Source of the DNA: Acidobacteriota bacterium
Lineage (GTDB): Bacteria; Acidobacteriota; Blastocatellia; RBC074
DNA length: 64,000 nt
Reading direction: 5' to 3'
Assembly (NCBI GenBank): GCA_016196035.1
Contig: JACPYM010000033.1
Coordinates: 62,001-126,000, forward strand
In this document: piece after piece, positions 8,772 through 19,300 of the stretch
Numbering within the stretch: position 1 is the stretch's first letter
Layout of the letters: each line of letters begins with the position of its first letter
The notes under the pieces: model-generated
What the model was told of the DNA's origin: nothing
Seen by the model: only the letters and a program-made list of their open reading frames with translations
The model's database searches: none
Program-made: the position numbers and the translations under genes

Positions 8772-9500
8772 ATGGCACACGCACTTGCACAGCAATCTTA
8801 CGATTATCAAGACATCCTCGAAACTATTGTCACGGAGGACGATGAACCGGTGGACAATCTATTTTCAGCCAAACAGCAACGGTTGCTGGCGCGCACGCTT
8901 TATGCTTCGTGGACGCCGCAGCCCAACGAAGAAAAGCCGAAACAGCGCCGCAAATTTCTGGCCGATGTGAACGTCGGTGTTTTTTTCGCCTTGCACGAAC
9001 CGCCGCTCGTGCCGGATTTCTTTCTCAGTCTGGATGTGCAACCGCATAAGAACTGGTACGCCAAAGCGCATCGCTCCTACTTCGTCTGGGAGTTCGGCAA
9101 AGTCCCCGAAGCCGTCATCGAAATCGTATCCAACCGCAAGGGCGGCGAACTGACCGGCAAGCTCAAGGACTACGCGCGTATGGGCGTGACCTATTATGTG
9201 GTTTATGACCCTGAGCAGCAGTTGAGCAAAGACGTGCTGCGCGTTTATGAAATCGGCTTCGGCAAACGCTACCGCTTGCGCGAAGACAACCAGTTGCCCG
9301 AACTCGGCTTGGGCCTGACGCTGTGGCGCGGTGTTTTTGAAGCTCAGCCTGACACTTGGTTGCGCTGGTGCGACGCCACCGGCAAATTGATTCCGACTGG
9401 TGAAGAGCGCGCTCACACTGCCGAAACCGAAGTCGAAAAGTTGCGCGCCGAACTCGCCCGCCTCAAACGCAAACCCGCCAAGAAACGTGCCGCGAAGTAG
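8772..9500 (+). CDS. Uma2 family (DUF820) putative endonuclease
   Basis: 243 residues from the ATG at 8772, chosen because GAGGACAG lies about 8 nt before it; a longer start at 8706 or 8757 is open but weaker. The Uma2 core follows the PD-(D/E)xK pattern: VPDFFLSLDV, then AVIEIVSNRKGGE with a downstream Lys, YARMGVTYYVVYDP. The C-terminus is a short coiled coil ending in a Lys/Ala-rich tail (KRKPAKKRAAK). These genes are multiplied in acidobacteria and cyanobacteria and their biological role is unproven. Two more copies lie at 53157 and 55949. Confidence 0.85.
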   Translation: MAHALAQQSYDYQDILETIVTEDDEPVDNLFSAKQQRLLARTLYASWTPQPNEEKPKQRRKFLADVNVGVFFALHEPPLVPDFFLSLDVQPHKNWYAKAHRSYFVWEFGKVPEAVIEIVSNRKGGELTGKLKDYARMGVTYYVVYDPEQQLSKDVLRVYEIGFGKRYRLREDNQLPELGLGLTLWRGVFEAQPDTWLRWCDATGKLIPTGEERAHTAETEVEKLRAELARLKRKPAKKRAAK

Positions 9501-9515
9501 TCACCAGTCTTTTGT

Positions 9516-12500
9516 CTAATTTTCCCGCGCCATTGGACGTGTCGGACAACCCGCATAAAAACGTTTGGGCAGCAAACTCTCGCGCTTCATCACGACGCTG
9601 TGCGCGGCGACCTGTGTGTAAGCGCCGATGTCCGCGCCATACAGCAACACGGCGTTGTGCGACACGGTGCTGTGCGGGCGTAGCCAGACGTGATCAATTT
9701 TCAGCACGCGATCTTCAAAGGTGTGCGCCTGGAACTGGCAACTCACGGTCGCGCCGTCCTCGAAATGCAGCATGTCGGGATCAACGACGTGCGTGAAGCC
9801 GCGCCCCATCAAAACACCGCGCCCGATGTGCATGCCCATCGCGCGCAAGTACCACGCCAGCCACAACGTGCCTTCGAGCGGCGCTAGCAACGGGCTGGCG
9901 AGAAAGGCCCAAGCTACATACAGGAAATCCCAGCGGCTGCACCAACACGACCAGAGCGGATGCACGCCGGGCTGCACGCGCGCGAGCAGCAACCATTTGA
10001 GCAACAGCACAAAGACACAGAAAAGGCCCGCCGTCCCCAGGCTCGCCAGCGGGACGGCCGCCAAACGAAAAACGGGGCGTGAGACCAGTTTTTCAGCGAC
10101 CATCAGTAGCCGATACCAAAGCGGCAAGATCAGCACCGGCACGACGGGGACGCCGAAACGCAACAGTTCCCAAAAGACGCGGTTGATGTAGCGGATGAGC
10201 GAAGGATCGTGCGTCAGGCTGCGGTCAACTTCGATGACTTCGCGGCGCGGCAATTCAAAGAGCGGATGGCCGAACCACGAACTGCCGGGGCGAATGACTT
10301 CATCATCCGCGACGCTGCTGACGCCAATCAAGATGTCTTCGGGCAGTTGCTGGCCGGAAGGAATGACGACGTGATTGCCGAGGAAGGTGTTCTGGCTCAG
10401 CCGCGTTTGTTTCAGCGTGACGGTGCCACGCTGAATAACCGGGCCGCTCAGATAAATGCCATCGGCAAAGAAGGTCTCCGGGCCGATTTCGATGTGTTCG
10501 GGCACAACGTCTGTGATCGTGCTGATTTCGCAACCGCGCCCGATGCGCATGCCAGCCAGCCGCAACCAGACCGGCCAAAAGAGCGTGCCGCTCAGCCAAT
10601 TGCTGGCCGATTGCACCAACTCCGTTTTCAGCCAGACGCGAATGTACGCCAGGCTCCAACGGCTGATGACGCCCGTCGGCACGCGGCCCAAGGCGCGTTC
10701 GGCCAGCGCTTCGAGCACTAATGCGCCGGGCACGGGCAAGACGACACAGAGCAACGAGAGCAGCAACACGCGCGCATCAAACGATGGCAACGACAGCCAA
10801 TCCAGCGCGGCCTCGGCGTCGAAGCCATACACTTCGGCCAGAATCACAAAGGGCAATTCCAGCGGCACCGCGATCACCGCAGCCAGCGTCAGACGCGCGA
10901 TCAGCAACGCAATCCCGTGCGCCAACGGCGAAAGGTCCGCTTGATTTGGTGGCAAGGTCGGACGTAGCGGCGCTGTCCCCGCGTGCTGGGCGGGGATGCC
11001 GTCCCACTTTTCGCCGCGCGGAATACGCCCGCCATTTGCCAGCGACGACAGCGAAGTCAGATAGGCTGCGGGTTCGAGCACAGTGTGCTGGCCGACGCCC
11101 GCACGGATTTCGAGCGTGCTGCCCGCGCCGAGCGTGATGGGGCCGATGACAATCTGGCCGTCTTCCAAATCAACCAAGCGCAGATGCGCATCCTGGCTGA
11201 GCGTCACGTCGTCGCCGATGTCGAGCAAATCCCAGCCGCCTTCGGTCAGATTGACGCCGCGATGAATGTGCACACGTTCGCCGATGCGCGCGCCCAACGC
11301 CCGCAGCGCATAGATTTGAAAAACCGTGCCTTCTAACAACGTCCATGGGATGACGCGCACAGCCTGCTGCACCATCCAGTTGCGCACATAAAAACCGCTC
11401 CACGCGGGCGCACTGATTGCTTCGTAACGCCCGATCAAAACGCGTTTGACCAGCACGGCAAACCCGATAGCCAGCGGCGTGTAAAGCAACAAGGTCGCAA
11501 AGAAGAGCACCGGCGAGAGCAGGAAAAACGGAATCACGCCCAGCCGGTGCAGCAAAAACGGCAAGGCGTCGAAGGCGATGAAATAGGCTGCCGAAGCGCC
11601 CACCACCAATTCGGCCAACAGCCAGAGCGTTTGTACAAACGTCGCCAGCACGGGCTTGCCCATAGGCCGGGCGCTGTCAGCAATGGGGATTTGCGCGAAC
11701 TCGGCTTCGTCGTGCGCGCGTTTGGCGAGTTCGGCGATGGTGCGCGCTTCATAAAGATCGCGCGTGTCCACAAACGCCGTCAGCGGATCATCGCGCAGCC
11801 GCGAGACCAGCATCGCCGCGTGCAGCGAATCACCGCCCAACACGTTGAAGAAATCGTCTTCGATAGAAACGGCATCGCTCAGTTGCAAGACTTCGCGGAC
11901 GGCGGCCGCCAGCCGTGTTTCCAATTCGTTGCGCGGCGCGATGGCGGCTCGCGCGCGTTCTTGCGCTTCGAGCACAGGCAGCGCCTTGCGATCCGTCTTG
12001 CCGCTGACCGTGGTCGGAATCGCGTCCAACACGGCGAAACGGTGCGGCACCATGTAAGTTGGCAGCACCGCGCGCAACGCTTCTTTCAACGCTTCAAAGT
12101 CGGGCGTGTGCTCTTGTTCCGGCACGACAAATGCCACCAGCGCTTGTTGCGCGCCCGTGCCTTGCACGCAGCAGGCGGCTTCGCGCACGCCCGCGCATTC
12201 GGCCAGGCGCGCTTCGATGGCTTCGAGTTCGATGCGATAGCCGCGCAGCTTGACCTGGGCGTCAATGCGTCCGTGAAAGATCAGGTTGCCGTCAGGCGCA
12301 CGTTCGACCAGATCGCCGGTGCGATAAATGCGCCCCAGGCGCGGATGCGTGGGGAATTTCTGCGCCGTCAATTCGGGACGATGGCGATAGCCGCGCGCCA
12401 GCCCGATGCCGCTCAAACACAATTCGCCGGATTGTCCGTCGGGGACTTCTTCGAGTTTGTCATTGAGCACCCAGGCTTCAATGCCGCGCACAGGGCGGCC

Positions 12501-13523
12501 AATCGTGATCGGCGCGCCCGGTTGAATAGTGGTGTGCGTCGCCGTCACCGTGCATTCGGTTGGCCCGTAGCCGTTTTCAAAACGTCGCCCTTCAGCCCAA
12601 CGATCCGCCAAATCCTGCGGCAAGACTTCGCCGCCGACATAGAGCAGCCGCAAGTCGGGCAGTTGTTTTTCGGGCGCAGCGTGACCCAGCGTGCGCAACA
12701 TCGTCGGCGGCGGGCACAGCACGGTGATGCGTTCGCGTTGCAGCCACGGCAGCAAATCCGGCCCCAGCCGCGCGGTCTCTTCATCCATCACGACCAAGGC
12801 CGCGCCCACGGCCCAGGCGAACCAGGCTTCTTCCACCGAAGAGTCGTAAGAGGGCGAAGAGTTTTGTGAGACGCGGTCATCCGGCGTCAGCTTGAATTCA
12901 TTGATGTCGTAATCAACCAAATTGACGATACCGCGATGTTCGATCATCACGCCTTTGGGGCGGCCCGTCGTGCCGGAGGTGTAAATGATGTAGGCCAGAC
13001 TTTCGGGCGTAAGCCACGCGGGCGGCGCGGGCGCAGGCAGTTCGCGCGCCTGTGCCAACAACTCGGCAACATCGAATACGCGGCCCGGCAGCAGGTTCGC
13101 CAGCCGCGCGCGCGCAACGCCCGCCTGATTGGTCAGCAAGGCGACGGCATCGGAATCGGTCAGGATGTCGCGCACCTGTTCGTCGGGGAAAGCGCGATCA
13201 ATGCAGGTATAAGCCGCGCCCGCCTTGAGCGTGGCCAACTGGCTGCTGTAGAGAAATTCGCTGCCGCGCGGCAGCAGGATGGCGACAGTGCTTTCGCCCG
13301 TGACAAAACGGTTGAGAAACGCGGCGAGCGTCTCAGCCTGTTGATTGAGTTCGGCATACGTCAGATTGCGGCGCGCGGGGCGTCCCAGGCCCGGCGGGAT
13401 TTCCAAGGCTGGGCGATTTGGCCAACGCGCGGCGGCCTGTTCAAAAAATTGGTGTAGGAAAATGGGAGCGGCGTCAGTCTGTTGCGCCGCACAGTTCAAC
13501 TCAAGTTGAGCGACCTGGCTCAT
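9516..13523 (-). CDS. NRPS-like protein: adenylation, carrier and Pls-type hexapeptide-repeat membrane C-terminus
   Basis: 1,335 residues from ATG 13523 (MSQVAQLELN); 95 upstream codons in frame run through a repeat and are excluded. Adenylation domain ~25-515: YIIYTSGTTGRPKG (178-191), NGYGPTE (317-323), YRTGD (400-404), KLRGYRIE (425-432), SGKTDRKALP (507-516). Carrier domain ~530-600 with LGGDSLHA (phosphopantetheine Ser566). From ~630 on, blocks of hydrophobic membrane segments alternate with three left-handed beta-helix acyltransferase-like segments, as in the C-terminal region of poly-epsilon-lysine synthetase-type enzymes (TIGR02353). There is no condensation or thioesterase domain. 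It should activate one amino acid and pass it on at the membrane; the product (homopolymer, short amide or envelope decoration) is unknown. It is convergent with Uma2, 15 bp apart. Confidence 0.88.
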   Translation of the reverse strand: MSQVAQLELNCAAQQTDAAPIFLHQFFEQAAARWPNRPALEIPPGLGRPARRNLTYAELNQQAETLAAFLNRFVTGESTVAILLPRGSEFLYSSQLATLKAGAAYTCIDRAFPDEQVRDILTDSDAVALLTNQAGVARARLANLLPGRVFDVAELLAQARELPAPAPPAWLTPESLAYIIYTSGTTGRPKGVMIEHRGIVNLVDYDINEFKLTPDDRVSQNSSPSYDSSVEEAWFAWAVGAALVVMDEETARLGPDLLPWLQRERITVLCPPPTMLRTLGHAAPEKQLPDLRLLYVGGEVLPQDLADRWAEGRRFENGYGPTECTVTATHTTIQPGAPITIGRPVRGIEAWVLNDKLEEVPDGQSGELCLSGIGLARGYRHRPELTAQKFPTHPRLGRIYRTGDLVERAPDGNLIFHGRIDAQVKLRGYRIELEAIEARLAECAGVREAACCVQGTGAQQALVAFVVPEQEHTPDFEALKEALRAVLPTYMVPHRFAVLDAIPTTVSGKTDRKALPVLEAQERARAAIAPRNELETRLAAAVREVLQLSDAVSIEDDFFNVLGGDSLHAAMLVSRLRDDPLTAFVDTRDLYEARTIAELAKRAHDEAEFAQIPIADSARPMGKPVLATFVQTLWLLAELVVGASAAYFIAFDALPFLLHRLGVIPFFLLSPVLFFATLLLYTPLAIGFAVLVKRVLIGRYEAISAPAWSGFYVRNWMVQQAVRVIPWTLLEGTVFQIYALRALGARIGERVHIHRGVNLTEGGWDLLDIGDDVTLSQDAHLRLVDLEDGQIVIGPITLGAGSTLEIRAGVGQHTVLEPAAYLTSLSSLANGGRIPRGEKWDGIPAQHAGTAPLRPTLPPNQADLSPLAHGIALLIARLTLAAVIAVPLELPFVILAEVYGFDAEAALDWLSLPSFDARVLLLSLLCVVLPVPGALVLEALAERALGRVPTGVISRWSLAYIRVWLKTELVQSASNWLSGTLFWPVWLRLAGMRIGRGCEISTITDVVPEHIEIGPETFFADGIYLSGPVIQRGTVTLKQTRLSQNTFLGNHVVIPSGQQLPEDILIGVSSVADDEVIRPGSSWFGHPLFELPRREVIEVDRSLTHDPSLIRYINRVFWELLRFGVPVVPVLILPLWYRLLMVAEKLVSRPVFRLAAVPLASLGTAGLFCVFVLLLKWLLLARVQPGVHPLWSCWCSRWDFLYVAWAFLASPLLAPLEGTLWLAWYLRAMGMHIGRGVLMGRGFTHVVDPDMLHFEDGATVSCQFQAHTFEDRVLKIDHVWLRPHSTVSHNAVLLYGADIGAYTQVAAHSVVMKRESLLPKRFYAGCPTRPMAREN

Positions 13524-13703
13524 GGTGATTTGGGTACCTTGTTGTTGGGATCGCGTGATGTGGTTGCTGCCTTTACAGCGGACAAGACGGTACGCGGCGG
13601 CGTGCTTGCGGTCAAGCAGGCGGTGGCAAAAGCTTTCTCTTGGATGGTGAAGCATCGCTAGCCTAGATTTCACTTCGGTGTATGGCAAAAGCCTGGCGCG
13701 TGC

Positions 13704-13799
13704 GTCAGTAGCCCGCGCGTCAGCAAGGGCTGCGTCTGGGCAACCGAACCCTTTGCGCCAACGGCCACGCCAGCCCTTGCTGACGCGCGGGCTACTGAC
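13704..13799. repeat. Inverted repeat of the CGCGCGTCAGCAAG family
   Basis: Arms at 13704-13732 and 13771-13799 are perfect complements (start GTCAGTAGCCCGCGCG, end CAGCAAGGGCTG). The core CGCGCGTCAGCAAG is shared with the elements at 19525, 26359, 35421, 41098, 42314 and 50774. It sits in the 430-bp gap 13524-13954 between divergent genes; apart from it I see no structure or coding there. Confidence 0.8.
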
Positions 13800-13954
13800 A
13801 CGGCGCACTTGCCCGAATACCCAATTGCAATCTGATCTAAAGTTCGCCGATTCCCGATTCCTGGTTCCTGCTAACCCAACAATCTGCTGCTCAACAGGAC
13901 TCGGGGATCAGGAGTCAGGAAGCAGTTCATTGGCATCAGTATAAGGAAGGCACC

Positions 13955-15422
13955 ATGACACACAAAGCACCCAGACCGCTCACACGGCGCGAGGCGCTCT
14001 GCCAAATGGGCGGTGGATTCGGGATGATGGCGGTTGCCGGAATGGTCGGCGAATCGCTGGCGCACGCGCAAACAAGCGCTGCCGTGCAATCCGCCAGGTG
14101 GCCGAAAGGCGGGGTACATCACGCCGCGCGCCAAGCACGTTATTTTCCTGTTTATGAATGGCGGGCTTTCGCAGGTGGACAGCTTCGATCCCAAACCCAT
14201 GCTCGACAAATATCACGGCCAGCCGCTGCCCGGCGGCACGATTGCGACCGAACGCAAGACGGGCGCGTTGCTACGCTCGCCGTTTACGTTCAAAAAATAC
14301 GGCCAATGCGGCATGGAGGTCAGCGAGTTATTCCCCAACGTCGGCGAGTTGACGGACAGCATTTGTTGGGTGCGTTCAGTGCATACGGACATTCCGAATC
14401 ACGAGCCTTCGATGTTGATGATGAATACGGGCTTTAGTCAGGCGGGGCGTCCTTCGCTGGGCGCGTAGCTGACGTATGGCTTGGGCACGGAGAATAAAAA
14501 CCTGCCGGGTTTTGTCGTGCTGTGTCCTGATGTGCCGACGACGGTTGGCCCGCCGCTGTGGAACAATGCCTTTTTGCCGGCGGTTCATCAGGGCACGTTT
14601 ATTGCCGACAAGCCGGGCGCGAAACAAACGGCGGAGTTGTTGGTAGAACCGGACTTCGATCCGCAAAAATTGATCTCTCACATCCGCAATCAAAAATTTA
14701 CCTTGCCCGAACAACGCCGCGAACTCGACCTGCTGACGCGGCTCAACCGCATGCAAATGGAGCGTGAGAAAACCAATGACCCGCAACTCGAAGCGACGAT
14801 TCAAAGCATGGGAACGGCCTTTCGCATGCAAACGGAAGCGCCGGAGGTCTTTGATCTGCGCAAAGAAACGCCCGCGACGTTGAAGCTTTACGGCCCCGGC
14901 AGCACGGCGCGCGGCTGTTTGCTGGCGGTGCGGTTGATCGAACGCGGCGTGCGCATGGTGCAGGTCTATTACGCCAAAGGCGACCCCTGGGACGCGCATA
15001 CCGACATGCAACAGCATCGCAAGAATGCCAAAGACTCCGATCAACCGTTTGCCGCCGTCATCAAAGACCTCAAATCACGCGGCCTCTTTGACGACACGCT
15101 GGTCGTCTGCGGCTCCGAATTCGGGCGCACACCGGTGGTGGAAACAGGCGGCGGCGCCAGCATCCAAAACGGTCGCGATCACGACCCGTTTGCGTTCACG
15201 ATGTGGCTGGCGGGCGGCGGCGTCAAAGGCGGATTGATTTACGGCGCGACCGATGACTTCGGCTTCAAGGTGGTGGACAAGCCGGTGCACGTGCATGATA
15301 TGCACGCTACCATTCTGCACTTGTTGGGGATTGACCATACGCGGCTGACGTATCAATACAGCGGGCGCGATTTTCGGCTGACGGATGTGGCCGGCAATGT
15401 CATTCACGACCTGCTTGCTTGA
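13955..15422 (+). pseudogene. DUF1501 family secreted protein, broken by a frameshift and a stop
   Basis: The start (TRREALCQMGGGFGMMAVAG) is a Tat-like signal in one frame. From about 14100-14125 the match continues in another frame (KHVIFLFMNGGLSQVDSFDPKP), so one base change is needed there. At 14466-14468 an in-frame TAG interrupts GRPSLGA-LTYGLGTEN; the family has Trp at this point, so TGG to TAG is the simplest event. The rest is a complete DUF1501 protein of ~470 residues (SEFGRTP, GGGVKGG, HDMHATILHLLGIDH). DUF1501 belongs to the alkaline-phosphatase/sulfatase-like superfamily and is usually paired with a DUF1553 cytochrome-like gene, which is missing here. Two independent lesions make a real pseudogene likely. 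Confidence 0.88.
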
Positions 15423-15437
15423 GGGCGCGCAGCGGCG

Positions 15438-15881
15438 TTACGAATCATAGGCGCTCAGGTAAAGCACTTGGTCGTAGTCAATGATGGCGAGCCGCAGGTT
15501 GCGCAGCCAGCCGCGCCGTCCGAGTAGATTGCGTTGCACGCCGGGATATTTGGCAAAGTAAACGATGCTTTGGAAAACCAACTCGCCGGTTTGCAAGGTG
15601 ACTTCGTGGCCGAAAGCTTCGAGCATGCCGGTCAAACCGCTAAGCCTCACGGGAACGCCTGTTTCAATGGGGATGCCCAAATCCAGACCATCTTCGTGAC
15701 TGAAAAAGCAGACGGCAGCGCCTGAGTCTACTTTGGCTGTGACCTCAATGGTTTGGCCGGCGTAAGTCAACACGACGCGGATGGGAATGCCATCGAGGTC
15801 GTTACGACGCGGATGGGAATGCCATCGAGGTCGTTCAGGTAGCGGAACTCTTCGGCGAAGCTGAGTTGTTTCATAATTCAA
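15438..15881 (-). CDS. Retropepsin-like aspartic protease, 5' end remodelled by a tandem duplication
   Basis: The core has the retroviral-type aspartate motif VDSGAAVCFF (D52-S53-G54 in this frame) and the flap-like hydrophobic strands of clan AA proteases; ~120 residues are usual. In this frame only a TTG at 15881 can start, giving an odd N-terminus (RRRVPLPERPRWHSHPRR). A better start exists in another frame: ATG at 15874 reading MKQLSFAEEFRYLNDLDGIP, which joins the protease frame exactly if one copy of the 32-bp duplication (15772-15835) is removed. I infer that the duplication shifted the frame recently, so the gene may be inactive or start poorly. It follows the DUF5678-like gene directly and is probably co-transcribed with it. 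Confidence 0.75.
   Translation of the reverse strand: MNYETTQLRRRVPLPERPRWHSHPRRNDLDGIPIRVVLTYAGQTIEVTAKVDSGAAVCFFSHEDGLDLGIPIETGVPVRLSGLTGMLEAFGHEVTLQTGELVFQSIVYFAKYPGVQRNLLGRRGWLRNLRLAIIDYDQVLYLSAYDS
15772..15835. repeat. 32-bp perfect tandem duplication inside the protease gene
   Basis: Positions 15772-15803 and 15804-15835 are identical (unit begins ACGACGCGGATGGGAATGCC). Thirty-two is not a multiple of three, so the second copy throws the original ATG (15874) out of frame with the DSG motif. Confidence 0.95.
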
Positions 15882-16240
15882 AGGCCCATTGGCAAAGGCT
15901 CATCAGGTGCGGCGATGCGATGAATGAGCGGCAGTTCAACGCCTGCGGCTTTGATGGCGGCGCTGATTTCCAGCCGGTTCGGACTGGCCGCGATCAACCG
16001 GTCGCCTGCGAGCGCTACCCACTGCCCGGCGTATTCGTGCTGATGTGCGGCGAGCCATTGCAATTCGCGCGTCCGGTCTTTCAGCGGCTGGGCGGGCAGG
16101 CGTTTATCGCGCGGTGGTTTTGGCGACGCTGGAGGTTGTCCGGCGCGGCGTGCGGCCAGCAATTGGTCGAACCTGGCTTGTTCGCCTGGCGGCAACTGCT
16201 CGATTTGTTGGAGGATCTTTTCGGCGGTGACGGTTGACAT
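15878..16240 (-). CDS. DUF5678-like small protein, upstream partner of the aspartic protease
   Basis: 120 residues from ATG 16240. The N-terminal half is an amphipathic helix followed by a Pro/Lys/Arg-rich linker. The C-terminal ~50 residues (EYAGQWVALAGDRLIAASP ... AIKAAGVELPLIHRI) match the short DUF5678 type, a small domain often coded next to retropepsin-like proteases in cyanobacteria and acidobacteria. The stop TGA overlaps the TTG and lies 3 bp from the original ATG of the protease gene, so translational coupling is likely. Its function is unknown; an adaptor, substrate or antitoxin-like role is speculation. Confidence 0.7.
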   Translation of the reverse strand: MSTVTAEKILQQIEQLPPGEQARFDQLLAARRAGQPPASPKPPRDKRLPAQPLKDRTRELQWLAAHQHEYAGQWVALAGDRLIAASPNRLEISAAIKAAGVELPLIHRIAAPDEPLPMGL

Positions 16241-16319
16241 TGCCCGTTACTCTCTTTCCTAAACGTTTTGCGCGGCCAGCCTAGCGGTGGCTCACGACAT
16301 TTTCAAGGAGATTTTCCGT

Positions 16320-19300
16320 ATGTCTATTTCGTTTCGCAACTGGTTATTGGGCGTCGGCCTGTTGGGGATGTTGTTGGCTGTACCCGCCTGGCGTTCGCGC
16401 GCCGTCAAGCTGCCGGTTGATCCGCAGTTGTTCAACGGCTTGCGTTATCGTTCCATCGGCCCAGCGCGCGGCGGGCGTGTGACGGCGCTGGCCGGTGTGC
16501 GCAAACAGCCGCACACGTTTTATCTGGGTGCGACCGGCGGCGGCGTCTGGAAGACGACCGATGCGGGCGGCAGTTGGGCGAACGTCTCGGATGGCTTCTT
16601 TGCGACGGGTTCGATTGGCGCCCTGGCCGTGGCCGAATCCGATGCGAATATCGTGTATGCCGGCACGGGCAGCGCGGCCATTCGCAGCAATGTGATTCTG
16701 GGCAAAGGCGTTTATAAATCCGCCGATGCGGGCAAGACCTGGACGCACGTGGGCTTGCGCGAAGTCGGGCAGATCGGCGCAATCGAAGTTGATCCGCGCG
16801 ATGCCAACGTGGCATTTGTCGCGGCGCTGGGCCAGCCGTTTGGCGCGAATGCGGAGCGCGGCGTCTTCAAAACCACGGATGGCGGGAAGACCTGGCGCAA
16901 GGTGCTGTTTATCAACGACCGCACCGGCGTGGTGGCGCTGGCATTGAATCCGGCCAGTCCGCATGAATTGTATGCGGGCGCCTGGCAAGCCGTGCGCAAA
17001 CCGTGGACGATTGTCAGCGGCGGCCCGGCTGCGGAGTGCGGCATTTATAAAAGCACCGATGGCGGCGAGACGTGGACGCACCTGAGCAAAGGCTTGCCGC
17101 CAGGGCTGATTGGCAAAGTCGGTGTCAGCCTCAGCGCCTCAAATCCGCAGCGGGTTTACGCGGTGCTGGAAGCGTCGGAAGGCGCGGGCGGCGTCTATCG
17201 TTCGGATGATGCGGGCGCGAGTTGGACGCTGATCAATAAGCAAGCGGGCCTGATCGCGCGGCCCTTTTACTACACCTACATTGACGCCGACCCGAAGAAC
17301 GCCGATGTCGTTTACGTCAACAACCTCGGCTTTTATAAATCCACCGACGGCGGCAAATCGTTTCGCCCCATGCCCACGCCGCACGGTGACAATCAGGGGA
17401 TGTGGATCAATCCCGACAACCCGGAGATTTTTATTCAATCGAATGATGGCGGCGCGAATGTCACGCTCAACGGCGGGCGTTCGTGGTCGAGCATTTACAA
17501 CCAACCGACGGCGGAGATTTATCAGGTCGCATTGGACAATCAGTTCCCCTATCTGGTTTATGGCGCGCAGCAGGACAACACGACGCTGATTGTGCCGAGC
17601 CTTCCGCCGACGATGGACAGGCCCGATGATCCGATTCAGCTTTGGAAGACGGGGCCGGGTTGCGAGACGGGGCCGATTATGCCCAGCCCGCTCAATCCGC
17701 AAATTGTTTACGGCGTCTGCAAAGGCGAGTTTTACCGCACCAATTTTGCCACCGGGCAGACGGCCAGTTACTGGGTGCATCCGCAAAACCGCTATGGCCA
17801 CAACCCCAAAGACATTCTCTATCGCTTTCAACGTGTCTCGCCGATGGAGATTTCACCTTTCAATCCGCGCGTGCTTTATCACTGCTCGCACGTCGTGCAT
17901 CGGTCGTTGGATGAAGGCGTGACTTGGCAGGTCATCAGTCCCGACCTGACGGCGAATGAGCCGGACAAGCAGGTCATCAGCGGCGAACCGATCACGCGCG
18001 ACATCACGGGCGAAGAGGTTTATTCGACGATTTACGCCTTTCGCGAATCCACGCTGGAACCGGGCGTGCTGTGGGCGGGTGCGAATGACGGGCCGGTCAG
18101 CGTCTCGCGCGACAACGGCAAAACCTGGAAGCGCGTCACGCCCAAAGATCTGCCGCCGGGTGGGCGCGTGCAAAACATCGAACCTTCGCCGCATCGCAAA
18201 GGCGCGGCCTACATCGCGGTCTATCGCTATCTGCTCAACGACTGGCAGCCTTACATCTACGCGACGAATGATTACGGTGCGACGTGGACGCGGCTGACCG
18301 ATGGTAAGAACGGCATCCCGAATGACTATCCGACGCGCGTGGTGCGCGAAGACCCCGACCGCGCGGGCTTGCTATACGCGGGCACCGAATTCGGCATGTT
18401 CGTCTCCTTCGATAATGGCCAGCAATGGCAGCCCTTTCAATTGAATTTGCCGGTAACGCCCGTCACTGACATTCGTGTGCAGCGCAAAGATTTGGTGCTC
18501 TCGACGATGGGCCGCGCGTTCTGGATTTTGGATAACGTGACCCCGCTGCATCAGCTTGGTGAGACGGTGGCGACGCAACTGCTGCAACCACGCATGGCTT
18601 ACCGGACGCGCTATGCTGGTGGTGCCGGACGTTCTGCCGCCGCGCCGGAATATCCACCGCCGGGCGCGCAGCTTGATTATGTGTTGGCCGAAGCCCCGGC
18701 TGGCGAATTGAAACTGGAAGTGTTGAACGCTCTCGGCAAAGTCGTGCGCACGGTGTCCAGCAATGCGGCCGTGCCCGCGCAAACGGAACGCCCGGTGCCG
18801 ACAAGCGGTGATGAAGAAATGCGCGGCCCTGGTTTCGGCGGCTTCGCGGCGCGGCCTTTGACGAAGCGCATGGGTTTGAATCGCTATGTTTGGGATTTGC
18901 GCGTTGATGGCGGCGGGCCGCTGGTCGTGCCGGGCAAATTCACCCTGCGATTGTCGGCAGAGGGATGGAGCAAGATGCAGGCGCTGACGGTCGAACTTGA
19001 TCCGCGCTTGGCGAAAGACGGCGTAACGCTGCTTGACCTGCGCGAACAGTTCAACTTGCTGGTGAACGTGCGTGACACGCTCAGCGATGCGCGCAAGACG
19101 GTGCAAAAGCTGGATACCAGCTTGCGCGAGAACAAAGACGCGGCGTTGACGGCGCAACTGCAAGCCTTGCGCGCGCGCCTGGTCACGGCGGGCGGCACTT
19201 ATCCGCAACCGATGCTGATTGATCAACTCAGCAGCCTCTCGCGCATGGCGGGCGCGGCGGACCGCAAAGTCGGGCGCAGCGCGATTCAGTATTTCGGGGT

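Noticed and set aside
11547-12869. Open frame of 440 codons on the plus strand
   Set aside because: Antisense to the adenylation domain of the NRPS-like gene; no motif, no ribosome site.
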